This document shows, piece after piece, positions 22,940-34,221 of a stretch of 64,000 bases of DNA. The translations under genes and the position numbers were made by a program. The notes beneath the pieces were generated by a model. It was given only the letters and a program-made list of their open reading frames with translations. It was not told where the DNA came from and ran no database searches. Where the stretch lies: contig WARS01000027.1 of assembly GCA_008933995.1 (NCBI GenBank), forward strand, positions 956,501 to 1,020,500, read 5' to 3'. Each line of letters starts with the position of its first letter. Positions within the stretch are counted from its first letter, which is position 1. Source of the DNA: Datnioides undecimradiatus (lineage: Eukaryota > Chordata > Actinopteri > Lobotiformes > Datnioididae).

Positions 22940-24768
22940 TGCAGGAAAACAATAACAGATAATCAGAAACAAGGCCAAACAAATTAGCTTTTAGGTGCAT
23001 CTGGTGCAAGTATTGTGCAAAATGAAGACGTAAATGTTAAGTTGTGGTTATCTCAGCTGCTTTTGACATGTGTTTTGCGCTCAGTGCAGCCCTAGTATGA
23101 AAGCATCACACTGGTCCACTTCCTTTAGTGTTAAACCAGCCCCATCGTCACTTTCCTCGGTTTAAAAACCTAAAAACCAACAAGAACCCAACCTGTTCCT
23201 GTTTACCTGCAGGTGCTCGGATGAATTCTTACTTAGCATTTGAAATAAATTGCAATCTCTTGGACAAAAGGTCAGTATTTGATGGTCAAGTCCATACAAA
23301 AGAAGTTATTTGCCCATTGGCTAGCACATAGGACAGAGCAGCCCTACATGCTAGTACAACATTATGGAAAATGAGCAACTGAGCAAACTCTTCAGAAGGA
23401 GATTTAGTCCATAAATCTCATCCTGTCCTCATATTTAGCTGTGAAGACACCTTCAAAGATGACCTGTTCCACCATTTTTAATAAAACAAAGGGCAGTTCA
23501 TGAATTCGCTAGTTTAAGGTTTCCTGTTGCACACTGAAGACTTATGCTTCCTAATTAGTGCAAATGCTGTGATGTTGTGCAAAATTCGAGTACCGTACTG
23601 CGCTGAAACTGGCAAAAGTGGGCGGTTCACTGATGCAGCCTTCTTTAAAACCCTAGCCATGCAAGTTCAGAGCTGCCAACATCTGTGACATACAGGTGCA
23701 GCAAGGTGACGGGTAGCCGGCCACTCGTCATATCCATTTAGGTCGTTCGCTCCAGCGGTCCAAGTGGCGGTCCGTGGCATGCCCTCACAACTCAACACAG
23801 GCTGAGATCACGGAAGAAATCAAAAACACATCCAGTGTGATCTCAAACTTAGACACTCAATCAGGGCTTAGTGCTCTTTGTGCAATGATTGGCGCTCATT
23901 ACTCAACAGTCACATGTTCTTCACATCCTCAACGTCCACCGTGACCGCAGCAACAGCCTCTCCTGGGTTGACCCCCTTTGACTCTGGTGGACAGCTACAG
24001 GTCGCGCTGAAAGAGAGCATTCGTCTGAAACTCAGATGGTTTGAGTCACAGGGAAATACAACGCTCGCAAAGATTTCTGCAGCCACTTGAAGAGGGGCTC
24101 AAAAAGACCCGATGGCTTTGAAGAACGTTGCTGAAGAAGCCCTGAAGAGATGCTCAGGAAGCCCGCTGTCACTGAGTAGCCACACAAATCCACGGTCAAG
24201 CAACAAGAGACACAAAGAGATTGTGTCTAAAGAGCTTAATACGTCAGACGATGAGATTCATGTTGTAAACTTACAGGATCTGGCAGTTATGGCATCTCTG
24301 TGGTGGAGAACATGTCTGATGTTCATGCTAACGTCACAGAAAAAGTAAAACAGCGAAGGCTATTTCAGAAAAGATGGCACCTAAAGGACCCGTTGCACTG
24401 AGAAGTGACGCCTTGGGGTCCTGATCTACCTGTTATAAGGTGGGAGTGAGAACATGTCGCTCAAACCAAACCACAAGCAGACAAACAGCCTTTAAAAAAG
24501 GCATTACAACCCTTTTAACATCTCGTAAGTGTGTATAAAATCTTAACTGGCATGAAATAAGCAACTTTAAAGGGCGAAGCAACAAATTAGATGATCAAAC
24601 AAACCGCAGCGAAGCCCTGAATGTCGGTTAAACTCTCCTCAGATGTGAGCCGTTTCTCGGTTCGGCTTGTTTTAGTGGCTTTTCCCCTGTTCTGGGAAAT
24701 TAAGAAGAAATTAAGGTATTAAACTCAGAGATTTAAGACACTGGATTTATACGAAGCCAAAGCCAACT
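22940..24768. other. Non-genic stretch, possible old transposon DNA
   Basis: Two plus-strand frames (23878-24090 and 24112-24348) lie nearly end to end and have mildly protein-like composition ('ALKNVAEEALKRC'). No domain or splice site supports them. They may be fragments of an unrecognised transposon ORF. Confidence 0.3.
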
Positions 24769-24786
24769 GGGGGGGGGGGGGGGGGG
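24769..24786. repeat. Poly(G) run
   Basis: Eighteen G residues in a row. Likely length-variable and error-prone. Confidence 0.95.
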
Positions 24787-26040
24787 ACCGGCTTTATGGG
24801 AAATGTGGTCTTGATTTTGAGGAACTGAAGCAAAACCAATACCACAGCATATTGGTTTCCATAATATCAGCTGATCTCTGGTTTTACCTTCTCAGAAAGA
24901 TAAATCAATGGTTCACATGGCTGTTTACATCACAGCAAGGCTAGCAGCTAAATGCTAATGCCATCCCGGATCTACCATGACATTGTCATCGTGCAGATGT
25001 TTAGCCCGCGCAGCGTTTAGCACATCAACTCCCCTTTAAATGTGTTATCGTGCTAATTAGCAGCCGAGGCTAATTCGCAGGTGTGGAAAAATGATAACGT
25101 AGACCTGATGCTGCTGCTAGGTGATCATTTAAAAGGGGAACAAGACCCACAGCTGTTCAAACTGGCCGATTGTTGAGCGAGCGGTTAGCTTAAGTTATTT
25201 CAGCCTAGACCAAATAACTGGCCGGCTAACGCTGCCAACCCTAGATCTACACAGCTATCCAACTTATTTACATACACTTACACCTGATAGATGGTCTGGA
25301 CCCTTTAATTTAGCTTTATTTGAACTTTTATTTAACACATCCGGACATGCAAATGATGCTGACGTAGAAGTTCACACGGTGGGACCGTACGTGCAGCCTG
25401 AGACGAGGTTTTAGACGCATTATTCTGAAATTCAAAGCACGTTTTTTTGTCTTTTTAAGGCGCGTCGGCCTCCGTTGAGTCTCTATTGTGTGACGGCAAA
25501 TGATTAAGACTCAGTTTTTCCACTGAATGGGTTCCTCTTTTCTGTCTTTTGTTTAAATGAAGAATGTAATCTTGTGCTTCAATCACCTTGATGAACGTAT
25601 AACTGGATTTATATATGGATTTTTTTGGATGCCGTTAGATGTTTACCCACATTTAACACCAATACATGCAGAATCAGACTGAAACAGCCTCCTCCCCTAA
25701 AGCTAAAACCCTCAGCTGGGTTTTAGGACTTCACAACGTGTCCATCACGTTTTCTGTTATTTACCGTCGTCCTTTTTCCTTTTTCCGTTCCCTCCTCACT
25801 CCCACAACCTCGTCTCAGTTTTACTCACAGCTTGTCCTCAACGCTCCCTCACCCCAAACTCACCCACTCACCCTCCGGCCTCTGCTCTCCCCTTCATAAC
25901 CCGCCGCCCCTCTCAGGTGATGATCACCTATCGAGCACCGGTTCACACAATCGTTTGGTCGATGCTCTAATTGCGTTTTCTCTGTGTGTGGGCTACACAG
26001 GGAGGGGATCGATCATCAGCTAATGAGAGATGTTGGGCAG
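24787..26040. other. Non-genic stretch
   Basis: Unique-looking sequence. Nothing recognised. Confidence 0.45.
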
Positions 26041-26090
26041 GGAGGGGATGGGGGCTGGAGGTGGAGGGTGGGGGTTGGGTGGGGTGGTTG
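26041..26090 (+). other. G-rich run, G-quadruplex-prone
   Basis: Several G3-G5 runs separated by 1-7 nt (GGGG, GGGGG, GGG, GGGGG, GGG, GGGG), satisfying the usual intramolecular G4 pattern on the plus strand. Confidence 0.7.
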
Positions 26091-27654
26091 AGATGTGGTA
26101 GAAGCGAAACGCCGGTTGTGCTAAAGAGAGGCTACTGTACATGAGCTCTAACCCTCCTCCTCCTCGATTAAATGGTCTCATCGCTATCGTTCCTGCATCC
26201 TGGCTTCATTATAGCCCACGCAGTACTGACCTTAAGTCAGACCTATCAATATCAACACACATGCGCACACACACACACGCACAGATTTATGTGGACAGCC
26301 CAGAGCGATGCTGTTCTCGCTGTGAATAAAGCTGATGAGCGCTCGAAGAGAGTCCGGTTTAAAAACCCTTCACTCGCCGCACTGAAACTGGCGTCAGCGC
26401 GATTCGATGTTTCACCGAAACACGGGGAGCAAAGGTTGCTGAGGATTCATCAGTGCAACGTGCATGCTGGGGGCTGTAGTTTACGGGCTTATCGCGGCTT
26501 TGTTGCAGAATAACAATCACAGTGATGGTGAATCTTAACTTACTGCACCTAGCTAGCTAATTAGCCGCCTAGCATGTGCGCTTCAGCAACACTGCAGGGA
26601 GTTTGGTAGCTCGTTCATCAGGCCTGAGGTGCAGGACGTGATAAATGCCGTCGTTTGTGGACGATGAGGAGACATTAGCCTGAAAGCTAACGTAGTTTGC
26701 AGTTCAAAGGCGTGATATGTAGCATGATTAGCACATTTTAAAACTGCACAGCTGATAATTACATGATTTAATTGGTGGTTTGCAAAATTTGTACAGGAGG
26801 AATCAAAGGAACTTGGGGTTTTTGACCTCATGGTTCAACGTTTTGAGGTTCACCTTCTTGCACTGATGACTTCCTGCAACAGTGACGTGGCCGTCTGCAC
26901 TTCTACTCGAGATCAGAAAAGTGACGTTTGGCTGCTTTAAACCACTTCTAAACCGGACGTGTAGAGCTTCTTTCACCTTTCGTTCAGTGCTCATGGTGCA
27001 CACCTTCGCCGTAGTCTTTGACGCTCCACCTCGCTCCGACGCTAACAGCTGATGCTCCCTTCAGCTTTGGCGAACCAGTCGCTGCTGTGATCACTTTGGA
27101 TTTAACGCGGCGCATTTGCAGAGCAGATGTGTGAACGCTTGCACGAACAAAGCGCTTGATTTCCGTTGGGTTTCGAAGTATCGAGTTGGATTTTATTGAG
27201 CATGTCGGTCAGATGCTGCATGTAGCACGTGCAAAGAGAGGCTCTTTGGTCGCTTCAGTCACTCCTAATGTCACTCCCTTCCTGACCAGGCTTTAGCAGT
27301 CCTGTGTCAGTCACACTGCTGCAGGTGTGTGCAGCCAACCAACGACCACAGCTCAGCAGCTGTTTTGGGGTCAACACAAACAGGGAACTGAAGACCACTG
27401 AGACCTTACACTCAACGTCTCACCGCATCAGCTACCCTTCACACTGACTCACTGTGATGAGCGATGCCTCTCTCTACGAATACATACAGATAAACGTGTC
27501 ACATGACGCTTGTAAACGATGGCGACGAAACCCTTTTCGCCGTCTCCCTGCCTCGTCCTGCTCTTTCCCTGCTCTCTCTTTCCCTTCCTCTCTCGCCGCT
27601 GCCTTCGCTGAGCGAGTGGGCTGCATATTGATTTTCAGTGTTGAACTTGTGCAG
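26091..27654. other. Non-genic stretch
   Basis: A short (AC)n lies at about 26266-26282. No gene recognised. Confidence 0.45.
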
Positions 27655-27658
27655 CTCG

Positions 27659-27810
27659 CTCTCTCTCTCTCTGTTTCTCTCTCTCTCGCCCCCACAGACA
27701 CAAACTGACGGAGAAGTTGATTAGGAGCAGCTCTAAATATATCCTCCACCTCCACCTCCTCCTCCTCCTCCTCCTCTTCTTCTTCCTCTTCCTCTCTCTC
27801 TCTCTCTCTC
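27659..27810. repeat. (CT)n and (CTC)n pyrimidine tracts
   Basis: CT tract at about 27659-27687, then (CCT)n/(CTT)n passing into pure (CT)n at about 27743-27810. The acidic, arginine-rich and leucine-rich open frames here on both strands are translations of this tract. Confidence 0.95.
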
Positions 27811-28172
27811 GCTTCCTCACCCACTCGCTCTCCCACACTGGTTCAATCGCTCATTCGCTGCATTTTCTCTGCGCCCGATTCGCCTGGACGCTGCTCTGCC
27901 AAGCGCTTTCTCTTCCTCTCTCCATTTCCTCTTCACTCGCTCTGAGCATATCATTTGTCACCCCCCCCCACCCCTCTTCCCCCCTCCCACCAGAAAAAGA
28001 CAGCGAGACACAGGCAGTGTTGCCAGGTTTGGCTGAAAATCACCATAATTTGACAAATTCTTTATTTCTTTTTTTTTTTGAGCCGTGTCCATTTTTCCAT
28101 TTTTTTCTGAATCTTTGGGGAAGAAACATTAACTTTTATTCACAGCGTTTGGATGCAAGTCAATGGGAAACA

Positions 28173-28210
<38 letters not shown>

Positions 28211-28246
28211 CAAACCTTCCCACTCTTCTCTGCACTCACTTCACTT

Positions 28247-28273
<27 letters not shown>
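28173..28273. repeat. Two (CA)n microsatellites
   Basis: Pure CA runs at 28173-28209 and 28249-28273, separated by about 40 bp. Confidence 0.97.
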
Positions 28274-28277
<4 letters not shown>

Positions 28278-28613
28278 CTGAATCGACCTGCTTATTCTCA
28301 CCAGGTTACACTGAAAACAACCCCAATAAAATACAGTTTTATTGTCATTTATTCAACTGTTTCTATAATTACATTATTGTGCGATGCAAAACAACGCTAA
28401 AAGGTGCTAAAATGCACCGTAGAGCTGCAGGTTAGGTGATTATTCGCTGTGTGTTTTACTTTAAATTAGTTTATTTATTGTTTTTTTAAAGTAATATTGA
28501 TCGTGGCCGCGTTCGATTGTGTGAACGGAGGCTTTAAAATGAAAAATAAGACAGAAAATGACTTTTATTTTGAAAAATACACACCAGAAATGAGGAATTC
28601 AACCTGTGGAGCG

Positions 28614-28614
<1 letters not shown>

Positions 28615-28651
<37 letters not shown>

Positions 28652-28657
28652 GTGTGT
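28615..28657. repeat. (TG)n microsatellite
   Basis: About 43 bp of TG with a single CG interruption. Confidence 0.97.
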
Positions 28658-28883
28658 TCCCGGTGTAAATGCAGATCAGCGGAGATGGTTTCAGAGCTGC
28701 GCGGGGTCCAGATGGGAGAGGGAGCCGCTCTGTTTGCTCTGCATCTATGTCGGCCGTCCTGGAGGTAAACACAACAAGCGGAGGCCCTTCTGCAATTTAG
28801 CACGCTGATTGCGGCGCGGGACAAACAAACAAACACGCTCGCCGGGCCGTTCTCCTGGGCGTCGCTGTGCCACTGCACCCCCC

Positions 28884-28904
28884 CCCGCCGCCGCCGCCGC
28901 CGCC
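28884..28904. repeat. (CCG)n trinucleotide run
   Basis: Seven CCG-type units directly after a nine-C run. Confidence 0.95.
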
Positions 28905-28992
28905 CAGACCAACCTCGATTTAAATCTCATTTGCTTTCTCGTGGTTTTTACTGAAGCCGAGCCGCCGACTGCTCCGCTCTCTGTTTGAAAAT

Positions 28993-29057
28993 GGTGGGTG
29001 GGTTTAGAGTGGTGGGGGTGGGGGTGCAGGTGGAGGTGGTGGGGGGTGCGGGTGGAG
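28993..29057 (+). other. GGTGG-rich, G-quadruplex-prone run
   Basis: Runs of 3-6 G separated by short T/A/C loops across 65 bp. Confidence 0.65.
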
Positions 29058-29242
29058 ACAATGAGCACGTGGGCGTTTGCCTTTAGGCGTATTTGACAGG
29101 ATCAAATGACTTACACAGAAAAGAAAATGCTGTCGTTTATGAAATAATCCCCCCACACTCATTTCATCCACACCTCTCCCCCACCCCCACGTCCTCAGGT
29201 CGTGGTTTGATTGTGCTGAATAAAGACGCTGGGGGTGAGTCG

Positions 29243-29286
29243 GGGGGAGGCTGGGGTGTGGCGTGGGGGAGGCTGGGGTGTGGCGT
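29243..29286 (+). repeat. Exact 22-bp tandem duplication, G-rich
   Basis: GGGGGAGGCTGGGGTGTGGC followed by GT (22 bp) is repeated exactly at 29243-29264 and 29265-29286. A partial third unit begins GGGGGA. Confidence 0.95.
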
Positions 29287-29417
29287 GGGGGATGTGGGGG
29301 CAGGTACAAGGTGTTTATGACGCTGATGCTGTTTTGGCGTTGATGCCCGCGCCTGAGTCCGAGGGTTTTTGCTGAATAACGGGATGAGCCGGTTCGAGCA
29401 GGCAGTGACGCTGCAGG

Positions 29418-29461
29418 GTGTGTGTGCGTGTGTGTGTGTGCGTGTGTGTGTGTGTGTGTGC
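29418..29461. repeat. (TG)n microsatellite with CG interruptions
   Basis: TG repeat with two CG steps; alternating purine-pyrimidine throughout. Confidence 0.95.
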
Positions 29462-29753
29462 GATCACGCAGAGGCAGCTGATGGGACTCATTTGCATGCA
29501 CGGTTGACGGAGCAACATGAGTGTGAATCCCGGTTCGTGTCACGCTGCTGCACCATCACCTCGCTCGTCATGACTCACCCCCGTTTGCCCCCTCCAATCC
29601 CCTTTCAGTTACTGTAGTAATCTATTACACGTTACTCACCTTTTTAATTACCTAAATAACCAATTATACAGTTTGACTTTGCATAATTCGGCATTATTCT
29701 TCATGAACCCACTGAGAAGTGACTTAACACTTTATAATAAGAGTAGTTACCAG

Positions 29754-30095
29754 GCTAGTTAACCATTAGTTAGTTAGTTAATTATCAGCTAATTAAGACA
29801 CAGGTGATGCACGAATCAGTAAAGCCTTGACTTAATGTCCGACCAGGTAACTACAGGCAGGTAATCAGGAAGTAATTAGGGATTACTCTGTAATTAATCA
29901 GTATTATGAGTCACAGTTTGCAGACGTGCACATGAACTAATCATTATTAATTAATATAAGACCCCTGTGACTCATCAGTATCTACTCCTCAGTGCTCATA
30001 CTGCTTCAGTGATCTTCGATCCTCTATTGTTTCTTAATTAACTATTCATTATCTAAACTGATAAGCAGTTAGTTGTTAACTAATGGTTAACTAGC
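29754..30095. mobile_element. Palindromic MITE-like element
   Basis: GCTAGTTAACCATTAGTTA at 29754-29772 is perfectly complementary to TAACTAATGGTTAACTAGC at 30077-30095 (19 bp). Pairing resumes further in: 'ttatcag' and 'taattaagacaca' on the left oppose 'ctgataa' and 'tgtttcttaatta' on the right. The enclosed 300 bp is AT-rich with no coding frame. 'aacactttataataag' just outside the left arm resembles the start of a known type of fish non-autonomous element. This structure is typical of a MITE or foldback element. No clear target-site duplication was identified. Confidence 0.6.
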
Positions 30096-30135
30096 AGCTA
30101 ATTCCTCGTTTGTTGCCCGGCAACTGTGGCAGTGT

Positions 30136-30159
30136 TGACCCCTCTGACCCCTCTGACCT
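30136..30159 (-). promoter_or_regulatory. Triple DR3-type nuclear-receptor half-site array
   Basis: On the plus strand TGACCC-CTC-TGACCC-CTC-TGACCT: three half-sites, each separated by exactly three bases. On the minus strand this is AGGTCA followed by two GGGTCA sites. DR3 spacing is the classic vitamin D receptor/RXR arrangement. Function is not shown. Confidence 0.45.
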
Positions 30160-31612
30160 CATTTCAGCTGCTGCTGCGGGTTTAAGTGTAACAGGAAGTC
30201 TGAGGTGAACCCAAAGCCAGGTGAGTCAGAGCGAGTCAGCGTGTGTGAACTTCATGGTGACGTGTGTCAGTTAAACCCTGTCCCAGTTAGTCCTGACGCA
30301 GTTTTGGTTTTAATGGGGAGAAAATCAGCACCGAGTTCGATTTAAATACAAAATAATTAATAATATTTCATAAAAATCACATTTTTTCCAAAACCTTCAC
30401 CAGAAATCGTTGCAGCTGGATGCAAATGAGACGAATGAGGCCTCGGTTCAGCTCAAATAAACATAAATAACATGCGAGAGCCGAACATGATGGATTGTCC
30501 CGACGCTGTTCCTGAATTTCAATGTATATTTTTCTCTAAATTGCACAAAGTTAAGTTTTTTAGTCATGCTGATCCCTAAAAGCAGTAATCCTCCACCTTT
30601 TCCAACCATCGTTAACACAGTTCACTGATGCACGTGCACCTTAGCGCCTCAAAATGCTCGCCATCAGGCGGGAATCGACGCTAACTAGCGCTTAGCATTG
30701 CATTCAGTTTAAGAAGCCAACAGAAGCGAGATGTGACAGTTAGCGGGACCCAAAGAGAACCGCTATAAGGAACAAACGCGACGTTGAGCGAGGATGAAAC
30801 CAACAGCGGAGCCAGTTGTGAAGATGCTAATTAAAAGCTCGCGGTCGGCGGTCGCACCCTTTTGTCCTCCCAGGCGTACAGGTGTGTCAGCGCATCGCTA
30901 ACTCGTACAGGTGCACCAACGCCTGCTCGGAGACGTCGGGCCCGCCAACGTGATCATCATGCAGGAATCAGCGCCGTGCATCGGCTGTGCCTGCACGAGC
31001 GCAAGAGAGAGACGGAAATAGAGACAGAGGAAGAAGAGAGCGATGCTGTCAACTCTCTCCATCCTCCTCCATCCTCCTCCTCGCCGAAGCAGATGTCCAA
31101 TTGAGTCTATTTAAAGCCGGTGCAGTATGGCTGCTGATGCTGAGAGCGCCGAGCTGTAGCTTCGCATTACCGTCGCCTTTACCTACAGCGCGGCTCGGCT
31201 CGGCACGCGGATCCCCTCCGCACGTGCGCCGGCGTTTTCCGCTTTGCAGGACGTCAGCCGGAGACGACCTCGGAGCTCGTTTCTGTGGGAAACAGAAGAA
31301 CCTTAAAAACGATTTTAACTTCAAAGCTAAACGTCTGCGTCTCCTGTCCAACGGGCATTTTTCCAAACCAGCTGTCTGAATCGAACCCCCACCTCACCCC
31401 CCACCGCCCGCCCAGCGGTTTCCTGTCAGGCGGACGGTTCCCTGCGAGCGCATGTGCAGCGACTAATATCGTAACCCCGACGATAACAAACCACTTGTGC
31501 TGCGACTCCAGTGGCTTTGGCAGAGACTCGCGGTCCCTCTCTGTTGTGTTGTCCCAGACAATTATCTGAAACAGACACAGTTCTGACGCTCTGCTTCTTC
31601 CTTCCTGTTTGA
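30160..31612. other. Non-genic stretch
   Basis: No exon or repeat family recognised. GC content rises after about 31100. Confidence 0.4.
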
Positions 31613-31651
31613 TTTAGTTATTTATTTATTTATTTATTCATTTATTTATTT
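31613..31651. repeat. (TTTA)n microsatellite
   Basis: About nine TTTA units with one TTCA variant. Confidence 0.95.
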
Positions 31652-32400
31652 TTCCACCGGGGCTCATCTGTTTTTTCCCAATGAGCAAATAGACAGAAGC
31701 TGAGAATAGGTGGGACTTGGCTGTTTCCTTGTCATTCCTCGCCAGGGATGACGCATCTGCTGCCATGTCTTGGGGGGAGGAGGGGGGGTGAGAAGAGAAA
31801 GAGAGAGAGAAAAGCAGTTATCAACAGGATGTGGTGGTGTCAGACAGGAAGTGAGCGCTGACAGGGGTTTGCAGAGAGAGCGAGATGCTCTGCAGGGCTG
31901 TGATGATGAACTTAGCTCCCCGCGGCACAGCGGCGTCTCGGCTGGAACGCTCCAGACACGAGAAGCTGCAGCAGCTTCGTCAAGTGTTTTCTGACTTCGT
32001 TAAATAACCAAACGTGACGTAATTACTGCTGCTTCAGTCCTGCAAAGATAAAAAAACTGCTTTGTATTAAATTTTAAATTAATAATTGCTTTAATTGTTG
32101 TTGTTTTTTAATTTATTCAGCAATTAATTGCAGGTAAATCCACAAAAGTGTGTTTTTTTAATTAAAATTCTCTTTTAGCAACATCTCTCCACTTTTTTTT
32201 AACACATGTACAAACGTGTGTCTTTTTAACATTAAAATACTCATAAAAGTGAATTTGAGCATGTAAAATAACCTCAAAAACGCCCCCAAAGGAGGGTTTA
32301 AGCCTAAAAATGAGACAAGCCGAGGCGTTCAGGTTGACACTTTTTGCAGTGTGCACGTTTTACAGTGTGGCAGCCCCAAAACAAGGTGTGTAAAGTCTAT
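31652..32400. other. Non-genic; AT-rich at 32040-32330
   Basis: It includes 'ttaattgttgttgttttttaatttattcagcaattaattgcagg' near 32090-32135, which is AT-rich and homeodomain-core-rich. No gene seen. Confidence 0.4.
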
Positions 32401-32625
32401 TCCCCCCGGTGCATTTAAAAAAAAAAAAAAAGGTGGGTAAATGAGTTTCCGAGGTGGGGTTTACCCTCCTCTGCTGTGCAGCTCTGCAGCTCCAGCGGCA
32501 GCAGCGGCGGCGGCAGCAGCCTTCCTGTGAGAGAGGGACCGGAGGAAGCTCTGAGACGCGTCTGCAGAGCGCAGGCTTTGTACAGGAGGGGGCGGAGGGA
32601 GGGAGAGAGAGAGAAAGAGAGAGAG

Positions 32626-32665
<40 letters not shown>

Positions 32666-32822
32666 GTGACAGCGCTCATCACCCACTGAACAACCAGGAC
32701 GGGTTGCATCCGAGCAATCGCTGCCATTCGCAGACGGAGTTTACAGCCTTTGCGCCGCTTTTTCTTTCGATCTTTTTCCGCCGCGCCCCCTCCCTCTCCC
32801 GGTGCTGCCCAGCCAGTCGACC
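32401..32822 (+). promoter_or_regulatory. Candidate TATA-less promoter and 5' UTR
   Basis: Immediately upstream of a strong-Kozak ATG there is a GC box (GGGGGCGGAG, 32588-32597), a long (GA)n tract (32602-32663), CAG/CGG-rich sequence (32485-32520) and pyrimidine-rich CpG-containing sequence (32760-32815). No TATA box is apparent. GC boxes with GAGA tracts before first exons are common in vertebrate regulatory genes. The transcription start cannot be placed. Confidence 0.38.
32602..32663. repeat. (GA)n microsatellite
   Basis: About 62 bp of GA with AAAG and GCAC interruptions in the left half. It lies within the candidate promoter. Confidence 0.95.
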
Positions 32823-32875
32823 ATGGTTTCTATAATTTCAGACCTGGACCCTCTGAAAAGCTGGAACGTGTTAAG
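32823..32875 (+). CDS. Candidate first coding exon, unknown gene
   Basis: ATG at 32823 sits in near-ideal Kozak context (GACCATGG: A at -3, G at +4). It is followed by 17 codons reading MVSIISDLDPLKSWNVL and two further bases (AG), then a consensus donor, AAG|GTAAGAG. Without splicing the frame stops at once (codon 19), as expected for a short first coding exon that continues after an intron. Upstream sequence is promoter-like. Downstream from about 33.4 kb, and strongly from 41.8 kb, CNE-like blocks are abundant, the setting typical of developmental genes with long first introns. I do not recognise the peptide and did not find the second exon. An ATG with good context and a good donor can arise by chance, so this is a candidate only. 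Transcript evidence would decide it. Confidence 0.38.
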
Positions 32876-33439
32876 GTAAGAGCGCCCGGCCAGTTTCTCC
32901 ACAGCCTCGCCATTGTGACGGGGGGTGATAGCAGAGAGGGGTAGAGGCAGAAGTGCGCTGGTGCTGGGTTGTTGTTTTTTTTTTTTTTGGAGAAAATAAG
33001 GGTGGGACGCGCCGCCTTCTGGGCTCCGGGCTCTGGTACCGGCGCTTCGGTGCGTAATTACGCACGGATCGCTCCGTTTGGCGCTAATCTGCGCCGAGCA
33101 CAGCGCTCTTTCTACTTTCTCAGCCCGTCTCCCTCTTCCCTCTTCCCCGCTGCTCTGTCATGAGTCTGACGCATGCAAGCTGCTCCGTGTCTGCGTACAT
33201 CTCATTAACCCCCCGACGCTGCCCCGCGCGGCGCTTCATCATCACCAGCATCTCCAAACTTCGTCCATTCCGACGTAGAAGTAAGCAAGAATAACACTCA
33301 TTTATCACCATCACCCCCACTCCTCCTTTCTCCTCCTCCCCCCCCTCCCCTCCCCAATCCCTCCCCTCCCCACCCCCACCCCTCCCTCCTTCCACCCGTG
33401 CTGATTCGGTCCCTCCAAACGTTGAGGAGCCTCACGCTG
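32876..33439. other. GC-rich start of presumed intron
   Basis: It begins with the donor GTAAGAG and contains a T run (32971-32988) and a C-rich run (33330-33395). No further exon recognised. Confidence 0.35.
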
Positions 33440-33920
33440 CCTGACAAAGTGCACCCCTCCAGGAATTTATCTCCAAGCGTTCAGTCATGGCCGACTGCCC
33501 GCCGCGCTGCGCTGTTAGAGAACATCACATTTTTATCTTCCGGCTGCAAAACATCTTCCAGCGCCGCCACGGCAACGCAGCTCACCGCGGCCGTGACGAC
33601 GAACCCGGGGTCAGAGGTGAACGCCCCCTCCCCGCCCGCTGCTCACCTTGACTCCGGCGAGCGCTCTCCTTCCTGTCAAACGGCTATTAGACTCACAGGC
33701 AGGACACGGGGGCTCTATCACGGACCTGCAAATCACTATGAATACATCTGGCTAAACATCTCGGCGGAGAAGCCTATGAATTTAAAAAGCCGGATTTTAA
33801 AAAGGCCTCGTCCTGAATATTTCAGCCATTTGATAAATAAGTCATTATTCCCTCGACAGACTCGGCGGCAGCGGCGGGGACTATCGCAAATTCTATTTTA
33901 GAAACGGCGCGAGGAGACAG
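33440..33920. other. CNE-like block
   Basis: About 480 bp without simple repeats. The latter half contains 'gacctgcaaatcactatgaatac', 'cctatgaatttaaaaagcc' and 'ccatttgataaataagtcatt'. The whole block is open in one plus frame (33398-33901, 167 codons) without a recognisable domain. This could be low stop-codon density in GC-rich DNA. Confidence 0.35.
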
Positions 33921-34080
33921 AACCCTCAAGACCCTCAAATTATTCTCTTAATGTTGCCTCTCCCTCTTTATCATCCCTGTCCCCACGCTGCCCTCATCCC
34001 GCCATCATTACCCACAACCAAAATAGAGAAATGAGCGCGCTGGCACATCTCGGCAAACTGCTGATGGACAGAACGCAGGA

Positions 34081-34181
34081 CGGAGGAGGAGGAGGCGGCG
34101 GCGGCGGCGGCGAAATGATGTCATTTCCAAACGGGGCGGTGATGACCATCCAGACTGAGAAATAGGGCATGCAGCTGACCC

Positions 34182-34221
<40 letters not shown>
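34081..34221. repeat. (GGA/GGC)n followed by (CA)n
   Basis: A (GGA)n passing into (GGC)n run at 34081-34112 and a pure (CA)n at 34183-34221. Confidence 0.96.

Noticed and set aside
23878..24348. Two adjacent plus frames suggesting a split gene or transposon ORF
   Set aside because: No recognisable domain; intervening stops and no splice signals. Left as anonymous sequence.
27717..28400. 227-codon plus frame
   Set aside because: Its length comes from (CTC)n, (CT)n and two (CA)n tracts; no domain.
28685..28764. ATG followed by 26 codons and a GAG|GTAAAC donor, a second possible first exon
   Set aside because: Weaker Kozak context, flanked by (TG)n and (CCG)n, peptide unremarkable; chance is likely.
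29004..29543. 179-codon minus frame, proline- and histidine-rich
   Set aside because: Translation of G-rich/(TG)n DNA on the opposite strand; no protein family.
33398..33901. 167-codon plus frame
   Set aside because: No recognisable domain or exon boundaries. Low stop density in GC-rich, CNE-like DNA is enough to explain it.
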